Shown here: positions 1 through 8,632 of the stretch, piece after piece
How the letters are laid out: each line of letters begins with the position of its first letter
How positions within the stretch are numbered: position 1 is the first letter of the stretch
NCBI GenBank assembly: GCA_002441465.1
Contig: DJWE01000066.1
Span: 3,129 to 57,889, forward strand
Source: Propionibacteriaceae bacterium UBA6238
Lineage (GTDB): Bacteria > Actinomycetota > Actinomycetes > Propionibacteriales > Propionibacteriaceae
Direction: 5' to 3'
DNA length: 54,761 bases
Notes under the pieces: model-generated
Databases searched by the model: none
The model's input: only the letters and a program-made list of their open reading frames with translations
Told to the model about the DNA's origin: nothing
Made by a program: the position numbers and the translations under genes

Positions 1-818
1 AGCTCGCAGATCGCGAGCAGCTTGACCACGCAGCCCATCTCGCGCGCCGACTCGACGTCGGCCGCGGTCACCTCGGCGATGCCCTCGCGGTGCACGTCGG
101 AGGCGGTCACCCGCGAGTGGAAGGCGAGCGAGGCCAAGATGGCCGCCTTGGCCGCCGCGTCGAAGCCCTCGACGTCCGCGGTCGGGTCGGCCTCGGCGTA
201 CCCGAGCTCCTGGGCCTCCTCGAGCGCCTCGGCGAAGCCGGCGCCGGAGGTGTCCATCCGGTCGAGGATGAAGTTGGTGGTGCCGTTGACGATCCCCATC
301 ACCGCGGTCACTTCGTCGCCGACCAACGACTCCCGCAACGGCCGGATGATCGGGATGGCACCGGCGACGGCCGCCTCGTAGTACACATCCACACCGGCGG
401 CCTCGGCAGCCGCGTAGATGGTGCCCCCGTCGGAAGCGAGGAGCGCCTTGTTCGCCGTGATCACCGAGGAGCCGGACTCGATCGCGGCCAGGATCAGGCT
501 GCGGGCGGGCTCGATGCCGCCGAGCAGTTCGATCACCAGATCCACGTCGGCTCGGCTGGCCAGCGCCATCGCGTCATCGGTGAGCAGGGAGCGGTCGATC
601 CCCGGCCGTTCCAGGGAGATCCGCCGGACCGCGATGCCGACCAACTCCAGCGGACGCCCCACGCGGGCCTGAAGGTCTTCGGCCTGCTCGATCAGCAGTC
701 GGGCCACCTGGGATCCGACGACGCCGCACCCCAGCAGCGCGACCTTGAGGGCGCCCTGCTCGGAGTTCTGGGCACCCGGTGCGGCCGGCGAGGGGGCCGC
801 CAGCGTGGGCTCATCCAT
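1..818 (-). CDS. hom: Homoserine dehydrogenase, 3' end outside window
   Basis: NAD(P)-dependent reduction of aspartate semialdehyde to homoserine, the branch point towards threonine and methionine. Read leftwards from an ATG at 818, the protein has an Ala/Pro-rich N-terminus, a Rossmann motif GCGVVG at about residues 30-35, the ELLGGIEPA segment and the ITANKALLA and GIVNGTTNF motifs of the family. About 272 codons are visible; the rest of the catalytic domain and any ACT domain lie outside the window. The start overlaps the stop of lysA by 8 bases, so the two are probably translationally coupled. The family assignment is secure; only the C-terminus is unseen. Confidence 0.95.
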   Translation of the reverse strand, partial: MDEPTLAAPSPAAPGAQNSEQGALKVALLGCGVVGSQVARLLIEQAEDLQARVGRPLELVGIAVRRISLERPGIDRSLLTDDAMALASRADVDLVIELLGGIEPARSLILAAIESGSSVITANKALLASDGGTIYAAAEAAGVDVYYEAAVAGAIPIIRPLRESLVGDEVTAVMGIVNGTTNFILDRMDTSGAGFAEALEEAQELGYAEADPTADVEGFDAAAKAAILASLAFHSRVTASDVHREGIAEVTAADVESAREMGCVVKLLAICE

Positions 819-2238
819 GTCGTTCCTCGAATTCCGCGACCCCGGCATCCAGGGCCAACAGGTCGTCCAGGGTCTCGCGGCGCAGCAGTGTGCGCACCTG
901 TCCGTCTCGTACGGAGACGACCGGTGGCCGCGGGGTGTGATTGTAGTTGCTCGCCATCGAGCGGCTGTACGCGCCCGAGGCGGGAACCGCGATCAGATCG
1001 CCGATCCGCACGTCCCCGGGGAGGAACTCGTCCCGGACCAGGATGTCACCGCCCTCGCAGTGCAGGCCCACCACTCGCGAGACGACCGGCTCGGCACGGG
1101 AGGCCCGCGACACCAGCGATGCGGAGTATTCCGCCGCATATAGAGCGGGACGGATGTTGTCGCTCATCCCCCCGTCCACCGACAGGTAGCGCCGGCTCAC
1201 GCCGCTGCCCACGTCCACCGGCTTCACCGTGCCGACCCGGTACAACGCCATGCCGGACGGCCCGACGATCGCCCGCCCCGGCTCGATGGAGACGGCAGGA
1301 GTCCTGAGACCGAACGCGCGGCACTCGTGAGCGACGATGTCGCGCAATCCCGCAGCGAGCTCCTCGGCCGAGGCGGGGTCGTCCTCCTTGGTGTAGGCGA
1401 TCCCGAAGCCGCCGCCCAGATCGAGCTCGGCCAGTTCGATCCCGGTGGCCTCCAGGAACTGGGCGAAGAGCTTGAGCGTGCGCCGGGCGGCCACCTCGAA
1501 CCCGTTGGTGTCGAAGATCTGGCTGCCGATGTGACTGTGCACGCCCAGCAGCTCCAAGCGGGGGCTGTGGTGGCAACGGAACATCCCGACCAGCGCCTGG
1601 CCGCCGTTGATCGAGAAACCGAACTTCTGGTCCTCGTGGGCGGTGGCGATGTATTCGTGCGTGTGAGCCTCGACGCCGGTCGTGACCCGGACCATCACCC
1701 TCGCGGTGGTGTCGAGCTCCTCGCACAGCCGCTCCAGCCGGGTGATCTCGTCGGAGGAGTCCACGATGATGCGTCCGACCCCGTGCTCCAGGCCCATCCG
1801 CAGTTCCGCTTCGGACTTGTTGTTGCCGTGCATGCCGATTCGCGCCGGATCGAACCCGGCGCGAAGGGCCACGGTCAGTTCGCCCAACGAGCACACGTCC
1901 AGGCTGAGCTGCTCCTGGTCGGCCCAACGGGCGATGGTCGTGCACAGGAACGACTTGCCGGCGTAGTACACCGTCCAGCCGTCGAACGCCGCGCGCCAGG
2001 CCCGGGCCCTGGCCCGGAAGTCGTCCTCGTCGATCACGTAGGCCGGAGTACCCACCTGTTCGGCGAGGTCGGTGAGCCGGACGCCGCCCACGGACACCAC
2101 GCCGTCGTCCTCCCGCTTCACCGTGGCGCTCCACAGCTTCGAGGTGAGCGCGTTGACGTCCTCAGGCCGGGTCAGCCACACCGGTGCCGGCGTGGTGACG
2201 TCGGCGTGGATCGAGCCCGCCACGTGCATGTGAGTCAT
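811..2238 (-). CDS. lysA: Diaminopimelate decarboxylase
   Basis: PLP enzyme that converts meso-diaminopimelate to lysine, the last step of lysine synthesis. The 475-residue protein has the PLP lysine in VYYAGKSFLCT (about K95), the HSHIGSQI motif, the glycine loop LDLGGGFG and the C-terminal ASGAYS segment. The ATG at 2238 was chosen because the open frame further upstream runs into the tRNA-Arg gene. No good Shine-Dalgarno is visible, so the transcript could be leaderless. An ATG three codons later is an alternative. The stop overlaps the hom start. dapF at 53.1 kb supplies the substrate of this pathway. Confidence 0.95.
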   Translation of the reverse strand: MTHMHVAGSIHADVTTPAPVWLTRPEDVNALTSKLWSATVKREDDGVVSVGGVRLTDLAEQVGTPAYVIDEDDFRARARAWRAAFDGWTVYYAGKSFLCTTIARWADQEQLSLDVCSLGELTVALRAGFDPARIGMHGNNKSEAELRMGLEHGVGRIIVDSSDEITRLERLCEELDTTARVMVRVTTGVEAHTHEYIATAHEDQKFGFSINGGQALVGMFRCHHSPRLELLGVHSHIGSQIFDTNGFEVAARRTLKLFAQFLEATGIELAELDLGGGFGIAYTKEDDPASAEELAAGLRDIVAHECRAFGLRTPAVSIEPGRAIVGPSGMALYRVGTVKPVDVGSGVSRRYLSVDGGMSDNIRPALYAAEYSASLVSRASRAEPVVSRVVGLHCEGGDILVRDEFLPGDVRIGDLIAVPASGAYSRSMASNYNHTPRPPVVSVRDGQVRTLLRRETLDDLLALDAGVAEFEERHG

Positions 2239-2385
2239 GGCCGCAACTGTGCCAGAACCCGACGCCGCGCCGCCCGAACAGACCCGCATCTGGACGCACG
2301 CGAGGCGACCGTCATGCGCCCCGGCCGCCGATGCGGTTCCGCAGGACAGTCTTTGATACAGTCTCCTACGGCCCGACAGGGCCCG

Positions 2386-2457
2386 GCCCCCGTAGCTCAG
2401 GGGATAGAGCACCGCCCTCCGGAGGCGGGAGCGCGCGTTCGAATCGCGCCGGGGGCG
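2386..2457 (+). tRNA. tRNA-Arg(CCG)
   Basis: A complete cloverleaf can be drawn. The acceptor stem pairs GCCCCCG with CGGGGGC. A D-arm contains GCTC/GAGC, the anticodon stem CCGCC/GGCGG encloses the loop CTCCGGA with anticodon CCG, and the T-arm is GCGCG-TTCGAAT-CGCGC. The discriminator is G at 2457 and CCA is not encoded. It reads rightwards between divergent lysA and kgd. Unlike the tRNA at 27.6 kb, it carries no sign of integration. Confidence 0.95.
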
Positions 2458-2520
2458 CCGTGAGGATCTTGCAGATCTCTTTCACCAATTACTCATTCCT
2501 GAACTGCACCGGCGGGTACA

Positions 2521-2549
2521 TTCGCTGCGGCATGGCGCGTAGGTAACAT
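2521..2549 (+). promoter_or_regulatory. Candidate promoter of kgd
   Basis: A TAACAT hexamer at 2544-2549 fits an actinobacterial -10 box. TTCGCT at 2521-2526, 17 bases upstream, is a weak -35. Transcription would start near 2556 and give a leader of about 38 bases with GAAGAAGG before the GTG start. This is inferred from spacing only. Confidence 0.35.
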
Positions 2550-2593
2550 CGAGCGCGACAGCAGCCGGGCGCGGATCAGGGAAGAAGGCGATT

Positions 2594-5500
2594 GTGGCCC
2601 ACACGCCGCAGGACGTGAAGAACGACGCGGACAGCAGCAATTTCGGAGCCAACGACTGGCTGATCGAGGAGATGCGTGAGCAGTTCCTCGCCGATCCCGC
2701 ATCCGTCGACTCCAGCTGGGTCGACTACTTCACCCACCATGACGGTGCCAGCCCCACGGCAGCACCCGCTCCGAACGCCGCGCCCACGGTCTCGGTCGCG
2801 CCGGCACCCGCCGCGCCCGCCGCCGCCCCGGCACCCGCCGCGCCCGTCCCGGCTACGCCCGTCCCGGCCACGCCGGCGAAGGCCCAGGCCGCCCCCTCCC
2901 CCGCCCTCGAGCCCGCTCCGCGGCATTCGGCGGGCAAGCCGGACAGCCCCGGATCCGGTCGGGGCGTCTCCCCCGATCTGCCCCGGACGCAGCCGGTCGC
3001 CAAGCGGCAGGAGGAACCGACCCGCACGCCCCTGCGCGGTGCGCCGCTGCGCACGGCGAACAACATGGACGCGTCCCTGGCCATGCCCACCGCGACCAGC
3101 GTCCGGCAGGTGCCGATGAAGCTGGCCATCGACCAGCGCCTGATGATCAACACCCACCTCGCCCGAGCCACCGGTGGCAAGGTCTCGTTCACCCACCTGA
3201 TCGGCTGGGCCATGATCGAGGCGCTCAAGGCCGTGCCGGAGATGAACAACTCCTACGATCTCGTGGACGGGAAGCCGGTGCTGGTCACGCCGGCATCGAT
3301 CAACCTGGGCCTGGCCATCGACATCCGCAAGCCGGACGGCACCCGGCAACTCCTGGTGCCGAACATCAAGAACTGCGAGGACCTGAACTTCGCCCAGTTC
3401 TGGTCCGCCTACGAGACGCTGGTCCGCAAGGCCAGGGACAACGCGCTGACCGTCGACGACTTCGCCGGCACCACCGCGTCCCTGACCAACCCCGGCGGTC
3501 TGGGCACCAACCACTCCGTGCCCCGGCTGATGCATGGCCAGGGCGTGATCCTTGGCGTGGGTTCCATCGACTACCCGCCGGAGTTCCAGGGGGCCAGCAG
3601 CAGCCGGATCAACCAGCTCGGGGTGTCGAAGGTGACCACACTCACCTCCACCTACGACCACCGCGTGATCCAGGGAGCGCAATCCGGGGAGTTCCTGCGC
3701 CACATCCACGAGCTGCTGATCGGCCAGCACGGCTTCTACGACGAGATCTTCGATTCCCTGCGCGTGCCGTACACCCCGATTCGCTGGGCCAGCGACATCA
3801 CCGACGAGAAGCTCGGCGCGATCCCGCGCAGCGCCCGGGTGTTCTCGCTGATCAACGCCTATCGGAGCCTCGGCCACTTCATGGCCGACATCGACCCGCT
3901 GGAGTACCGGCAGCGGACCCACCCCGAGCTGGCCATCGAGTACCACGGCCTCACCCTGTGGGACCTGGACCGCGAGTTCCCGGTCGGCACTTTCGGCGGG
4001 CACAGCGGAGAGGTCGCCACCATGCGCGACATCGTCGCGATGCTCCGCAACTCCTACTGCCGCACCGTCGGCGTGGAGTACATGCACATCTCTGACAACG
4101 AGCAGCGCACCTGGATCCAGGAGCGGTTCGAGCGTCCGTTCGTGCCGTGGCCGCGCGAGGAGCACCTGCGCATCCTCGACAAGCTCAACGAGGCGGAGAT
4201 CTTCGAGACCTTCCTGCAGACCAAGTTCGTCGGTCAGAAGCGGTTCTCGCTCGAGGGCGGCGAGTCCACGATCGTCTTCTTGGACGAGCTGTGCGAAAGC
4301 GCCGCCGACGCCGGCCTCGAAGAGGTCATCATCGGCATGCCGCACCGCGGACGGTTGAACGTGCTCGCGAACATCATCGGCAAGTCCTACGGACAGATCT
4401 TCCGAGAGTTCCAGGGCAACTACGACCCCCGGCTCAGCCAGGGCTCCGGCGACGTGAAGTATCACCTGGGCGCGGAGGGCCAGTTCACCGCGGCGTCGGG
4501 TCGCACGATCAAGGCGTCCGTCGCGGCGAACCCGTCCCACCTCGAAGCGGTGGATCCGGTCGTCGAAGGCATCGCCCGGGCGAAGATCGATCGGATCGGG
4601 AAGGTACCCGGTTGGCCGGTGATGCCGATCCTGATGCACGGCGACGCCGCCTTCTCCGGCCAGGGTGTGGTGTACGAGACGCTGCAGATGAGCCAGCTGC
4701 GTGCCTACAAGACCGGCGGAACGGTGCATCTGGTGGTGAACAACCAGGTCGGCTTCACCACCGCTCCGATCGAATCCCGGTCCTCGCTCTACGCCACCGA
4801 CGTGGCGAAGGCCGTTCAGGCTCCGATCTTCCACGTGAACGGCGACGATCCCGAGGCCGTGGCCCGAGTCGCGCGCGTCGCGTTCGACTTCAGGCAGCGC
4901 TTCGGCAAGGACGTCGTCGTCGACCTGGTCTGCTACCGCCGCCGCGGGCACAACGAGGGCGACGACCCCAGCTTCACCCAGCCGCTGATGTACGACCTGA
5001 TCGAGCAGAAGCGCAGCGTCCGCAAGCTGTACACCGAGGCCCTGATCGGGCGCGGGGACATCTCCACCGACGACGCCGAGCAGGTGATCGCCCGCTTCCG
5101 GGAGCGCCTGGAAAGCGTCTTCCGCGAGGTGCGCGAGGCCATCGAAGCCGATGACGAGGAATACCGCAGGGTGCCCTACTACCCGGCGAAGCTGGGCAAG
5201 GACCGCGGCACTGCGATCACCGAGGAGCAGATGGAGGCGGTCGCGGCCGCTCACCTTTCCTTCCCCGATGGCTTCGCGGTGCACCCCAAGGTGTTGCCAC
5301 AACTCCAGCGCAGGGCCGACAGCATCCGGCAGGGACCGATCGACTGGGCGACCGCGGAGCTGCTCGCGTTCGGCTCGCTGCTCATGGAGGGTCGCCCGGT
5401 CCGTCTGGTCGGCCAGGACAGCCGCCGCGGCACCTTCAGCCAGCGATTCGCCGCCGTGATCGACCGGGTCACGAACCGGGCCTATGTGCCGCTGAAGCAC

Positions 5501-6385
5501 CTCTCCCCCGATCAGGGCGGCTTCCACGTGTTCGACTCCCTGCTCAGCGAGTACGCGTCCATGGGCTTCGAATACGGCTACTCCGTGGCCGCGCCGGACG
5601 CGCTGGTGCTGTGGGAGGGCCAGTTCGGCGACTTCGCCAACGGCGCCCAGACGATCGCCGACGAATTCATCGCCTCCGGCAACGCGAAGTGGACCCAGAA
5701 GTCGGGTGTGGTGCTGCTGCTCCCCCACGGCTATGAGGGGCAGGGGCCGGACCACTCCTCGGCGCGGATCGAGCGCTGGCTGACCCTGTGCTCGGAGGGC
5801 GCGCTGGCGGTCTGCCAGCCGTCCACGCCGGCCAGCTACTTCCACCTGCTGCGCACCCACGCCTACGTGAACTGGCATCGACCCGTCGTGGTCGCCACCC
5901 CGAAGTCGATGCTGCGAGCCAAGGCGGCCATGTCGCCGCGCTCGGAGTTCCTGCAGGGCCGCTGGCAGCCCGCGATGGGTGATCCGACCATCACCGACCC
6001 CGCAGCGGTGCGCCGGATCGTGCTGTGCTCGGGCAAGATCCGCTGGGAGCTGGTGCAGGCGCGCACGAACGCGAACCTGGACGGCCAGGTCGCGATTCTC
6101 CCGCTGGAGAGGCTCTACCCGTTGCCCGCCCGCGAACTGGCGGCCGAGCTGGCGAAGTACCCGCACGTCAGCGACATCCGCTGGGTGCAGGACGAGCCGG
6201 AGAACCAGGGCGCCTGGTGGTTCCTGCAACTGCACCTCCCCGAGGCATTGGCCGCCTTCCTGCCCGGCTATGACCTCACCATGACCGGTGTGACTCGGCC
6301 GGCGGCGTCCGCGCCCTCGGTCGGCTCGGTGAAGGTCCATCAGGCGCAGGAGTCCGAACTCCTCGCCCGCGCCCTGGCCGACTGA
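2594..6385 (+). CDS. kgd: Multifunctional 2-oxoglutarate decarboxylase/dehydrogenase (Kgd)
   Basis: Thiamine-diphosphate enzyme at the 2-oxoglutarate node of the TCA cycle. The fused actinobacterial form joins an E2-like acyltransferase domain to the E1 dehydrogenase. In 1263 residues there is an N-terminal E1 segment (NDWLIEEMREQFL, about 20-45), a Pro/Ala-rich linker (about 57-140), an E2 catalytic domain with the active-site motif TYDHRVIQG near residue 355, and the E1 region with MPHRGRLNV, GDAAFSGQG and HNEGDDPSFTQP. No lipoyl domain is present, as expected for this family. Start is GTG at 2594 after GAAGAAGG. Its TGA overlaps the ATG of the next small gene. Confidence 0.96.
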   Translation: MAHTPQDVKNDADSSNFGANDWLIEEMREQFLADPASVDSSWVDYFTHHDGASPTAAPAPNAAPTVSVAPAPAAPAAAPAPAAPVPATPVPATPAKAQAAPSPALEPAPRHSAGKPDSPGSGRGVSPDLPRTQPVAKRQEEPTRTPLRGAPLRTANNMDASLAMPTATSVRQVPMKLAIDQRLMINTHLARATGGKVSFTHLIGWAMIEALKAVPEMNNSYDLVDGKPVLVTPASINLGLAIDIRKPDGTRQLLVPNIKNCEDLNFAQFWSAYETLVRKARDNALTVDDFAGTTASLTNPGGLGTNHSVPRLMHGQGVILGVGSIDYPPEFQGASSSRINQLGVSKVTTLTSTYDHRVIQGAQSGEFLRHIHELLIGQHGFYDEIFDSLRVPYTPIRWASDITDEKLGAIPRSARVFSLINAYRSLGHFMADIDPLEYRQRTHPELAIEYHGLTLWDLDREFPVGTFGGHSGEVATMRDIVAMLRNSYCRTVGVEYMHISDNEQRTWIQERFERPFVPWPREEHLRILDKLNEAEIFETFLQTKFVGQKRFSLEGGESTIVFLDELCESAADAGLEEVIIGMPHRGRLNVLANIIGKSYGQIFREFQGNYDPRLSQGSGDVKYHLGAEGQFTAASGRTIKASVAANPSHLEAVDPVVEGIARAKIDRIGKVPGWPVMPILMHGDAAFSGQGVVYETLQMSQLRAYKTGGTVHLVVNNQVGFTTAPIESRSSLYATDVAKAVQAPIFHVNGDDPEAVARVARVAFDFRQRFGKDVVVDLVCYRRRGHNEGDDPSFTQPLMYDLIEQKRSVRKLYTEALIGRGDISTDDAEQVIARFRERLESVFREVREAIEADDEEYRRVPYYPAKLGKDRGTAITEEQMEAVAAAHLSFPDGFAVHPKVLPQLQRRADSIRQGPIDWATAELLAFGSLLMEGRPVRLVGQDSRRGTFSQRFAAVIDRVTNRAYVPLKHLSPDQGGFHVFDSLLSEYASMGFEYGYSVAAPDALVLWEGQFGDFANGAQTIADEFIASGNAKWTQKSGVVLLLPHGYEGQGPDHSSARIERWLTLCSEGALAVCQPSTPASYFHLLRTHAYVNWHRPVVVATPKSMLRAKAAMSPRSEFLQGRWQPAMGDPTITDPAAVRRIVLCSGKIRWELVQARTNANLDGQVAILPLERLYPLPARELAAELAKYPHVSDIRWVQDEPENQGAWWFLQLHLPEALAAFLPGYDLTMTGVTRPAASAPSVGSVKVHQAQESELLARALAD

Positions 6386-6561
6386 TGTACTTCACCGATC
6401 GCGGCATCGAGGAACTCGCCGATCGCCGTGGCGAGGAGGAGGTGAGCCTGGCCTGGCTGTCCGAGAAACTCAGCCTGTTCGTCGACCTCCACCCCGAGCA
6501 CGAGAATGCCATCGAGCGGCTGGCCACCTGGCTGGCTCGCCTCGACGACGAGGAGGACTGA
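6385..6561 (+). CDS. Small DUF6104-type protein
   Basis: A 58-residue acidic protein beginning MYFTDRGIEELADRRGEEEV and ending in an acidic tail. I recognise it as the small actinobacterial DUF6104-type family often found just downstream of kgd; function is unknown. The repeated Glu/Asp and the segment ERLATWLARLDDEED suggest a short helical protein with no membrane span or metal motif. Its ATG overlaps the kgd stop (TGATG), and GAGGAGGAC at its 3' end serves as the ribosome binding site for galK, so the three genes look co-transcribed. The family name comes from recall of sequence similarity, not a search. Confidence 0.8.
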   Translation: MYFTDRGIEELADRRGEEEVSLAWLSEKLSLFVDLHPEHENAIERLATWLARLDDEED

Positions 6562-6562
6562 C

Positions 6563-7699
6563 GTGCTCACCCAGCAGGCGATCGACGCCTTCACCGCCCT
6601 CACCGGCACTACTCCCGACGGCGTCTGGGCAGGTCCTGGCCGAATCAACCTGATCGGCGAGCACACCGACTACAACGACGGCTACGTGTTGCCGTTCGCG
6701 CTGCCCCAGGCCGCGTGTGTCGCCGCGTCCGCCCGCATCGACGGCCGGTGGCGGTTCCGTTCGGTCGACCTCGACGAGACCGTGGAGCTCGGCGTGGACG
6801 GCCTCGTTCCCGGAACGTCGGGCTGGCACTCCTACCTCGCCGGAGTCGTGTGGGCGCTGCGCGAGGCCGGCCACGACGTCGGAGGCGCCGATCTCGTGCT
6901 CACCTCCGACGTCCCGCTCGGCGCAGGGCTGTCCTCTTCGGCGGCGATCGAGTGCGCCGTGCTGACCGCCCTGATCGACCTCAACGGCCTGGACATCGCG
7001 CCGATGGAGCGAGCCAAGCTCGCCCGGGTCGCCGAGAACGCCTACGTGGGTGCGCCCACGGGACTGCTGGATCAGGCCGCCTCCACCCTCTGTGAGGCCG
7101 ATCACGCGCTGTTCCTCGACTGCCGCACCCTCGACACCGAACAGGTGCCCCTCGCCGTCACCGAGACCGGCCTGGAGATCCTCGTCGTCGACACCCGCAC
7201 CCGGCACAGTCACGTGGACGGCGAGTACGCGGCTCGGCGAGCCAGCTGCGAGGACGCCTGTCGCGTCCTGGGCGTACCCGCCTTGCGTGACGTCATCGAT
7301 CTGGACGACGCACTCGCACGGCTGCCCGAGGTCCAGGCCCGCAGAGTGCGCCACGTGGTCACCGAGAACCAGCGGGTGCTCGACTCGATCACCGCGCTCG
7401 GGGCCGGCGACTACGCCGAACTCGGACGGTTGATGACGGCCTCCCACGCCTCCATGCGCGACGACTACGAGATCACCGAGACCAGCGTCGACCTCGCCGT
7501 CGAGACCGCCCTCGCTGCCGGCGCGCTCGGCGCACGGATGACCGGCGGCGGGTTCGGTGGCTGCGTCCTGGCCCTGGTGGGAGTCGATCAGGTGGACGAG
7601 GTCGCCGCGGCGGTGCGTCGCGCCTTCGCCTCCGCTGGGCTCGGCGAGCCGGTCACCTTCCTGGCTCGTCCGTCGGCCGGGGCGCGTCGCCTGGTGTGA
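6563..7699 (+). CDS. galK: Galactokinase
   Basis: GHMP-family kinase that makes galactose-1-phosphate from galactose and ATP, the first step of the Leloir pathway. The 378-residue protein shows GPGRINLIGEHTDYNDGY (substrate site), the phosphate loop PLGAGLSSSAAIE and the C-terminal motif TGGGFGGCV. Start is GTG at 6563, preceded by GAGGAGGAC 5 bases away. It begins one base after the DUF6104-type gene. No galT or galE is in the window, so its galactose role rests on the family. Its last 47 bases overlap the end of the convergent gene at 7653-8078. Confidence 0.95.
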   Translation: MLTQQAIDAFTALTGTTPDGVWAGPGRINLIGEHTDYNDGYVLPFALPQAACVAASARIDGRWRFRSVDLDETVELGVDGLVPGTSGWHSYLAGVVWALREAGHDVGGADLVLTSDVPLGAGLSSSAAIECAVLTALIDLNGLDIAPMERAKLARVAENAYVGAPTGLLDQAASTLCEADHALFLDCRTLDTEQVPLAVTETGLEILVVDTRTRHSHVDGEYAARRASCEDACRVLGVPALRDVIDLDDALARLPEVQARRVRHVVTENQRVLDSITALGAGDYAELGRLMTASHASMRDDYEITETSVDLAVETALAAGALGARMTGGGFGGCVLALVGVDQVDEVAAAVRRAFASAGLGEPVTFLARPSAGARRLV

Positions 7700-8078
7700 G
7701 CGGATCCGGGCCTCGTCGGCCGTGCAGTGCCCGGCTCGTCGCCGGCAGCGCAGCAACCACGACGGTCACCGCGGAGACGGCAACGAACGGCCATACCCAC
7801 GGAGCCGACTCGGCGAGACCGACGCCCGCGGCGACGTTCAGCAGGGACAGCGCCAGCACCGGGCCACGTCCGAACACGCTCAATCGCCACAATCCCCAGG
7901 CGGCAACGACCAGGGCCACGCCGTAGCCGATCAGGAACAGCGCCACCCCGGCGGTGAAAGCGCCATGACCGGAGCCAAGTGAGGCGATCCCCAGAACGCT
8001 CAGGGCCACGCCAACCAGGGCCGCGCCCAACGCCGCGACGACGACGGTTGCGGGACGCGGATTCGAGGGACTCGGCAC
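7653..8078 (-). CDS. Hypothetical four-helix membrane protein
   Basis: A 141-residue protein with about four hydrophobic segments (ATVVVAALGAALVGVALSVL, AGVALFLIGYGVALVVAAWG, GPVLALSLLNVAAGVGL and VWPFVAVSAVTVVVAAL) and a polar, Pro-rich C-terminal tail. The GTG at 8078 was chosen because the open frame upstream has coding-unlike composition and approaches the whiB promoter region. It converges on galK and overlaps its 3' end by 47 bases. It resembles small DUF-type integral membrane proteins of actinobacteria, but I do not recognise a named family. Function is unknown. Confidence 0.7.
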   Translation of the reverse strand: MPSPSNPRPATVVVAALGAALVGVALSVLGIASLGSGHGAFTAGVALFLIGYGVALVVAAWGLWRLSVFGRGPVLALSLLNVAAGVGLAESAPWVWPFVAVSAVTVVVAALPATSRALHGRRGPDPLTPGDAPRPTDEPGR

Positions 8079-8277
8079 GCGCGCCAGCGTAGCCCGCGAC
8101 CGCCGCTGTCCGTGCAGGCGCCGCGGGCGCACCACGCCACTTGTGCAAAATGCCGCCAACGTCTTGTGCTGGCCAGCTACAGTTGTCACTCTGGACGCCG
8201 GGCGTTGGTCTCTCGATACGCTCGGCGACGCGTGTGCGGGCCCGGCCGCGGCCCACCTACTCAAGGAGAGTAACTTC

Positions 8278-8529
8278 ATGGACTGGCGCCACAGGGCTGC
8301 CTGCCTCACCGAGGATCCGGAGCTGTTTTTCCCGATCGGCAATACGGGTCCGGCCTTGATGCAGATCGCCGAGGCGAAGAAAGTCTGCCGACGCTGCGAG
8401 GTGCGCGAAGCCTGCCTGCAGTGGGCGCTGGACGCCGGCCAGGATCATGGCGTGTGGGGTGGGCTGAGCGAGGACGAGCGCCGGGCCATGAAGCGTCGCG
8501 CCGCGCGGATGCGTACCCGCAACTCCTGA
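8278..8529 (+). CDS. whiB1: WhiB1-type iron-sulfur transcriptional regulator
   Basis: An 83-residue Wbl protein. Four cysteines (C9, C37, C40, C46 in C-x27-C-x2-C-x5-C) are expected to bind a nitric-oxide-sensitive 4Fe-4S cluster, followed by the GVWGG turn and a basic C-terminus (RRAARMRTR). The N-terminus MDWRHRAACLTEDPELFFP is very close to mycobacterial WhiB1, an essential partner of the housekeeping sigma factor. Start is ATG at 8278 with AAGGAG at 8263-8268. The gene stands alone with a long upstream region (about 8080-8277) that probably holds its promoter. Confidence 0.93.
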   Translation: MDWRHRAACLTEDPELFFPIGNTGPALMQIAEAKKVCRRCEVREACLQWALDAGQDHGVWGGLSEDERRAMKRRAARMRTRNS

Positions 8530-8539
8530 ATCAACTCCT

Positions 8540-8556
8540 GAATCGGAGTCCGATTC
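8540..8556. terminator. Hairpin between whiB1 and pdtaS
   Basis: GAATCGG at 8540-8546 pairs with CCGATTC at 8550-8556 across a 3-base loop. It lies 11 bases after the whiB1 stop and 77 bases from the end of the convergent kinase gene, so it may terminate transcription from either side. No U-tract follows, which weakens the call. Confidence 0.45.
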
Positions 8557-8632
8557 CACCGTCACCCACCGAGTTGTCGAACAGCGTGCTGGTCATCGGC
8601 CGCTGAGGCTTCAGCGACTCCGGGGTACGCAG

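Noticed and set aside
2239..2412. Longer lysA start upstream of 2238
   Set aside because: The extension runs into the tRNA-Arg gene and adds residues unlike any diaminopimelate decarboxylase.
2576..6340. Minus-strand open frame of about 1250 codons opposite kgd
   Set aside because: It mirrors the kgd codons, is rich in low-complexity His/Arg/Gly/Asp stretches and has no motif; a typical antisense shadow in high-GC DNA.
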